From assembly GCF_004327285.1 (NCBI RefSeq), contig NZ_QJUI01000007.1:62001-126000 (forward strand): a DNA stretch of 64,000 bases, given 5' to 3'. This DNA comes from Phytopseudomonas daroniae (GTDB taxonomy: Bacteria; Pseudomonadota; Gammaproteobacteria; Pseudomonadales; Pseudomonadaceae). Below the pieces are notes generated by a model. The model was not told where the DNA came from and ran no database searches. It saw only the letters and a list, made by a program, of their open reading frames with translations. Position numbers and translations under genes: made by a program. Shown here one piece after another: positions 61,961 to 64,000 of this stretch. Position 1 is the stretch's first letter; each line of letters starts with the position of its first letter.

Positions 61961-63142
61961 ATGCCCCGTATCGGAACCCCTCTGTCGCCCAGCGCGACCC
62001 GTGTGTTGCTGTGTGGCTCGGGCGAGCTCGGCAAGGAAGTGGTGATCGAGCTGCAGCGCCTCGGCGTCGAAGTGATCGCCGTCGATCGTTATGCCAACGC
62101 ACCGGCCATGCAGGTGGCGCACCGCAGTCACGTGATCAGCATGCTCGATGGTGCGGCGTTGCGCGCGGTGATCGAGCTGGAGAAGCCGCATTACATCGTG
62201 CCGGAGATCGAAGCGATTGCCACCGCCACGCTGGTCGAGCTGGAGAACGAAGGCTATACGGTGATCCCCAGCGCCCGTGCCGCGCAACTGACCATGAACC
62301 GTGAGGGCATCCGTCGCCTGGCCGCCGAAGAACTGGGCGTGCCGACGTCGCCATATCAGTTCGCCGACTCCCTCGAAGAGTTTCAGGCTGCCGTCAGCGC
62401 CATCGGTTTCCCCTGCGTGGTCAAACCGATCATGAGTTCGTCGGGCAAGGGCCAGTCGGTGCTCAAAGGTGCCGATGACGTGCAGAAGGCCTGGGATTAC
62501 GCCCAGGCCGGCGGCCGTGCCGGCAAGGGCCGGGTGATCGTCGAGGGCTTTATCGACTTCGATTACGAAATCACCCTGCTGACCGTGCGCCACGTTGGCG
62601 GTACCACTTTCTGTGCGCCGGTTGGTCACCGCCAGGAGAAGGGCGACTATCAGGAATCCTGGCAGCCCCAGGCGATGAGCCCGGCCGCGCGTGCCGAGGC
62701 CGAACGTATCGCCCTGGCCGTCACCGGCTCCCTTGGTGGTCGCGGTCTGTTCGGCGTCGAGCTGTTCGTCAAGGGCGACCAGGTGTGGTTCTGCGAAATC
62801 TCCCCGCGTCCTCATGACACCGGCCTGGTGACCCTGATCTCTCAGGATCTGTCCGAGTTCGCCCTGCATGCACGGGCCATCCTCGGTCTGCCGATTCCGG
62901 CGATCCGCCAGTTCGGCCCATCGGCATCGGCGGTGATCCTGGTGGAAGGCGAGTCGACACAGGTCAGCTTCGGCAACCTGGGGGCGGCACTCACCGAGCC
63001 GGATACCGCACTGCGCCTGTTCGGCAAACCGGAAGTCAGTGGCCAGCGTCGCATGGGCGTGGCCCTGGCACGTGACGAGTCGCTGGAAGCCGCACGCGCC
63101 AAGGCGCTGCGTTCGGCGCAGGCGGTCAAGGTCGAACTGTAA
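61961..63142 (+). CDS. purT: Formate-dependent phosphoribosylglycinamide formyltransferase 2
   Basis: The 393-residue ATP-grasp enzyme has [20 protein letters not shown] (about 18-37), [20 protein letters not shown] (about 149-168) and the metal and ATP site [20 protein letters not shown] (about 264-283). It makes formyl-GAR from formate and ATP in purine synthesis. The start has AAGGATCC upstream. purU at 6427, which makes formate, is elsewhere in the window but not linked. Confidence 0.96.
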   Translation: MPRIGTPLSPSATRVLLCGSGELGKEVVIELQRLGVEVIAVDRYANAPAMQVAHRSHVISMLDGAALRAVIELEKPHYIVPEIEAIATATLVELENEGYTVIPSARAAQLTMNREGIRRLAAEELGVPTSPYQFADSLEEFQAAVSAIGFPCVVKPIMSSSGKGQSVLKGADDVQKAWDYAQAGGRAGKGRVIVEGFIDFDYEITLLTVRHVGGTTFCAPVGHRQEKGDYQESWQPQAMSPAARAEAERIALAVTGSLGGRGLFGVELFVKGDQVWFCEISPRPHDTGLVTLISQDLSEFALHARAILGLPIPAIRQFGPSASAVILVEGESTQVSFGNLGAALTEPDTALRLFGKPEVSGQRRMGVALARDESLEAARAKALRSAQAVKVEL

Positions 63143-63193
63143 GAACCTCTCCCGGATCTGCAGGTACGATCGTAAAAGGGGAGAGCGGCCTGT

Positions 63194-63285
63194 CGTAGGG
63201 TGGATGACGCTCTTTTCATCCACCAATGCGATTGCAGAGTGGTGGACGGATCGGGCCGCGCAGGTGAAGCGTCGTCCACCCTACG
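63194..63285. repeat. Palindromic intergenic repeat
   Basis: CGTAGGGTGGATGACGCT (63194-63211) faces its complement at 63268-63285 with one mismatch, giving a 92-bp imperfect palindrome; an inner GGTGGA/TCCACC pairing adds to it. GTAGGGTGG... palindromes are widespread in Pseudomonas intergenic DNA. It separates purT from the convergent CorC-type gene. Confidence 0.6.
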
Positions 63286-63340
63286 CCCGCCCTCGCCTTG
63301 TTGCGTCTAATCGCTTAAGGGAAGGGTCTGACCACTGGTT

Positions 63341-64000
63341 TCACTGCGGCTGGCATTCCCAGGCCCGCACCTCGAGCACCCGGCTGTCGGTGGCTTTGAG
63401 GATTTCCAGACGGTAATGGCCAACTTGCAGGCATACGGCGCTGGCCGGGATGTTCTCCAGTACCTCGGTCACCAGGCCGTTGACGGTTTTCGGCCCGTCG
63501 ACTGGCAGGTTCCAGCCCAATGCCCGGTTCACTTCGCGTAGATAAGCGCTGCCCTTGATCGCCCAGGTACCATCTCCCAGTGGGTGAAATTCACTCGGGT
63601 GAGCGGTTTCTACCGTGCTCAGGTCGCCGACGATCTCTTCCAGAATATCTTCCAGGGTGACGATACCCATGGCCTCGCCGTACTCGTCGACGACGATGCC
63701 GGTGCGGTACTTGTGCTGCTGGAAATTCACCAACTGGGTTGCCAGCGTCGTGACTTCCGGGACGAAGTAGGGCGCATCGCAGGCCTGCAGCAGGGTCGTT
63801 TCGTCCAGTTCACTGTGGCCCGCCAGGCGGCGCATATGCAGGATGCCTTCGATCTGGTTGAGGCTGTTGCGATATACCGGCAGGCGCGTGTGCGAGGCGT
63901 TGCGGATCTGTTCGATCAGCGGCACGCTGCCTTGCAGGTCGATGCCGACGACTTCGTGGCGGGGAATCATGATGTCGTTCACGTTGACCCGATCCAGTTC
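63341..64000 (-). CDS. HlyC/CorC (CNNM) family protein, partial (N-terminus off window)
   Basis: The frame stays open to the window edge; 219 residues of the C-terminal part are visible. The CBS pair runs from VNDIMIPRHEVVGIDLQGSV to GIVVDEYGEAMGIVTLEDIL and EEIVGDL. The CorC/HlyC domain follows (DGTWAIKGSAYLREVNRALG onward to VRAWECQPQ). The missing part should hold the DUF21 membrane domain. Such proteins are linked to magnesium or cobalt efflux. Confidence 0.93.
   Translation of the reverse strand, partial: ELDRVNVNDIMIPRHEVVGIDLQGSVPLIEQIRNASHTRLPVYRNSLNQIEGILHMRRLAGHSELDETTLLQACDAPYFVPEVTTLATQLVNFQQHKYRTGIVVDEYGEAMGIVTLEDILEEIVGDLSTVETAHPSEFHPLGDGTWAIKGSAYLREVNRALGWNLPVDGPKTVNGLVTEVLENIPASAVCLQVGHYRLEILKATDSRVLEVRAWECQPQ

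Overview
The window is about 62% GC and reads as a chromosomal segment of a Pseudomonas. The evidence is the MvaT silencer, the sbcB-mvaT-purU gene order, an OprD-type porin, CA-rich Crc/Hfq-type sites and characteristic intergenic palindromes. A Pseudomonas with a pectin or plant-sugar diet, for example of the mendocina/oleovorans type, fits best; the species is inference.

Layout. 1-3914: envelope-type membrane proteins (DUF4129, SpoIIM, RDD, multipass protein). 4105-10028: sbcB, mvaT, purU, a CBS protein, a 59-residue protein and a HerA-like ATPase, with a decayed chemoreceptor start between the last two. 10230-24311: a large sugar-acid island with an aldose 1-epimerase, a FadR-type regulator, an EamA exporter, the operon udh-uxuL-dctPQM, a second operon (dctP paralogue, amidohydrolase lactonase/isomerase, odd D-2-hydroxyacid dehydrogenase) and two near-identical kdgD genes flanking a dead tctC. 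24475-29926: a LacI regulator, galactarate dehydratase garD, a hydroxypyruvate/glyoxylate reductase-like enzyme and an N-terminally truncated aminotransferase. 30042-36519: a SnoaL protein, a Sel1 lipoprotein, a puuB/puuR/puuA-like polyamine operon and small membrane or thioredoxin-like proteins. 36969-43180: cyoABCDE quinol oxidase and an rRNA-type methyltransferase. 43329-45492: an OprD-family porin divergent from a CHMI-family tautomerase. 45563-50021: gcvHPT with a sigma-54 promoter. 50327-64000: housekeeping and stress genes (SirB1-like, yebG, psiE, SNF2 helicase, SDR, yaaA, PIN-PhoH, moaCDE, purT, CorC).

How it works together. The island encodes an oxidative uronate route: uptake (porin, TRAP), Udh (uronate to aldarolactone), UxuL and/or the amidohydrolase (lactone opening or isomerisation), GarD (galactarate to keto-deoxy-glucarate) and KdgD (to 2-oxoglutarate semialdehyde). 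The final semialdehyde dehydrogenase and a glucarate dehydratase are not in the window. A 13-bp operator, GTTRTCRTAYRAC, recurs eight times in front of these genes. It also precedes the porin and the tautomerase 20 kb away, so it defines a local regulon probably read by the FadR-type protein at 11217. Many of the same transcripts carry AACAAYAACAA-type motifs next to the start codon, the signature of Crc/Hfq translational catabolite repression. garD has its own pair of perfect LacI-type operators.

No tRNA, rRNA, CRISPR array, prophage or intact transposase was seen.
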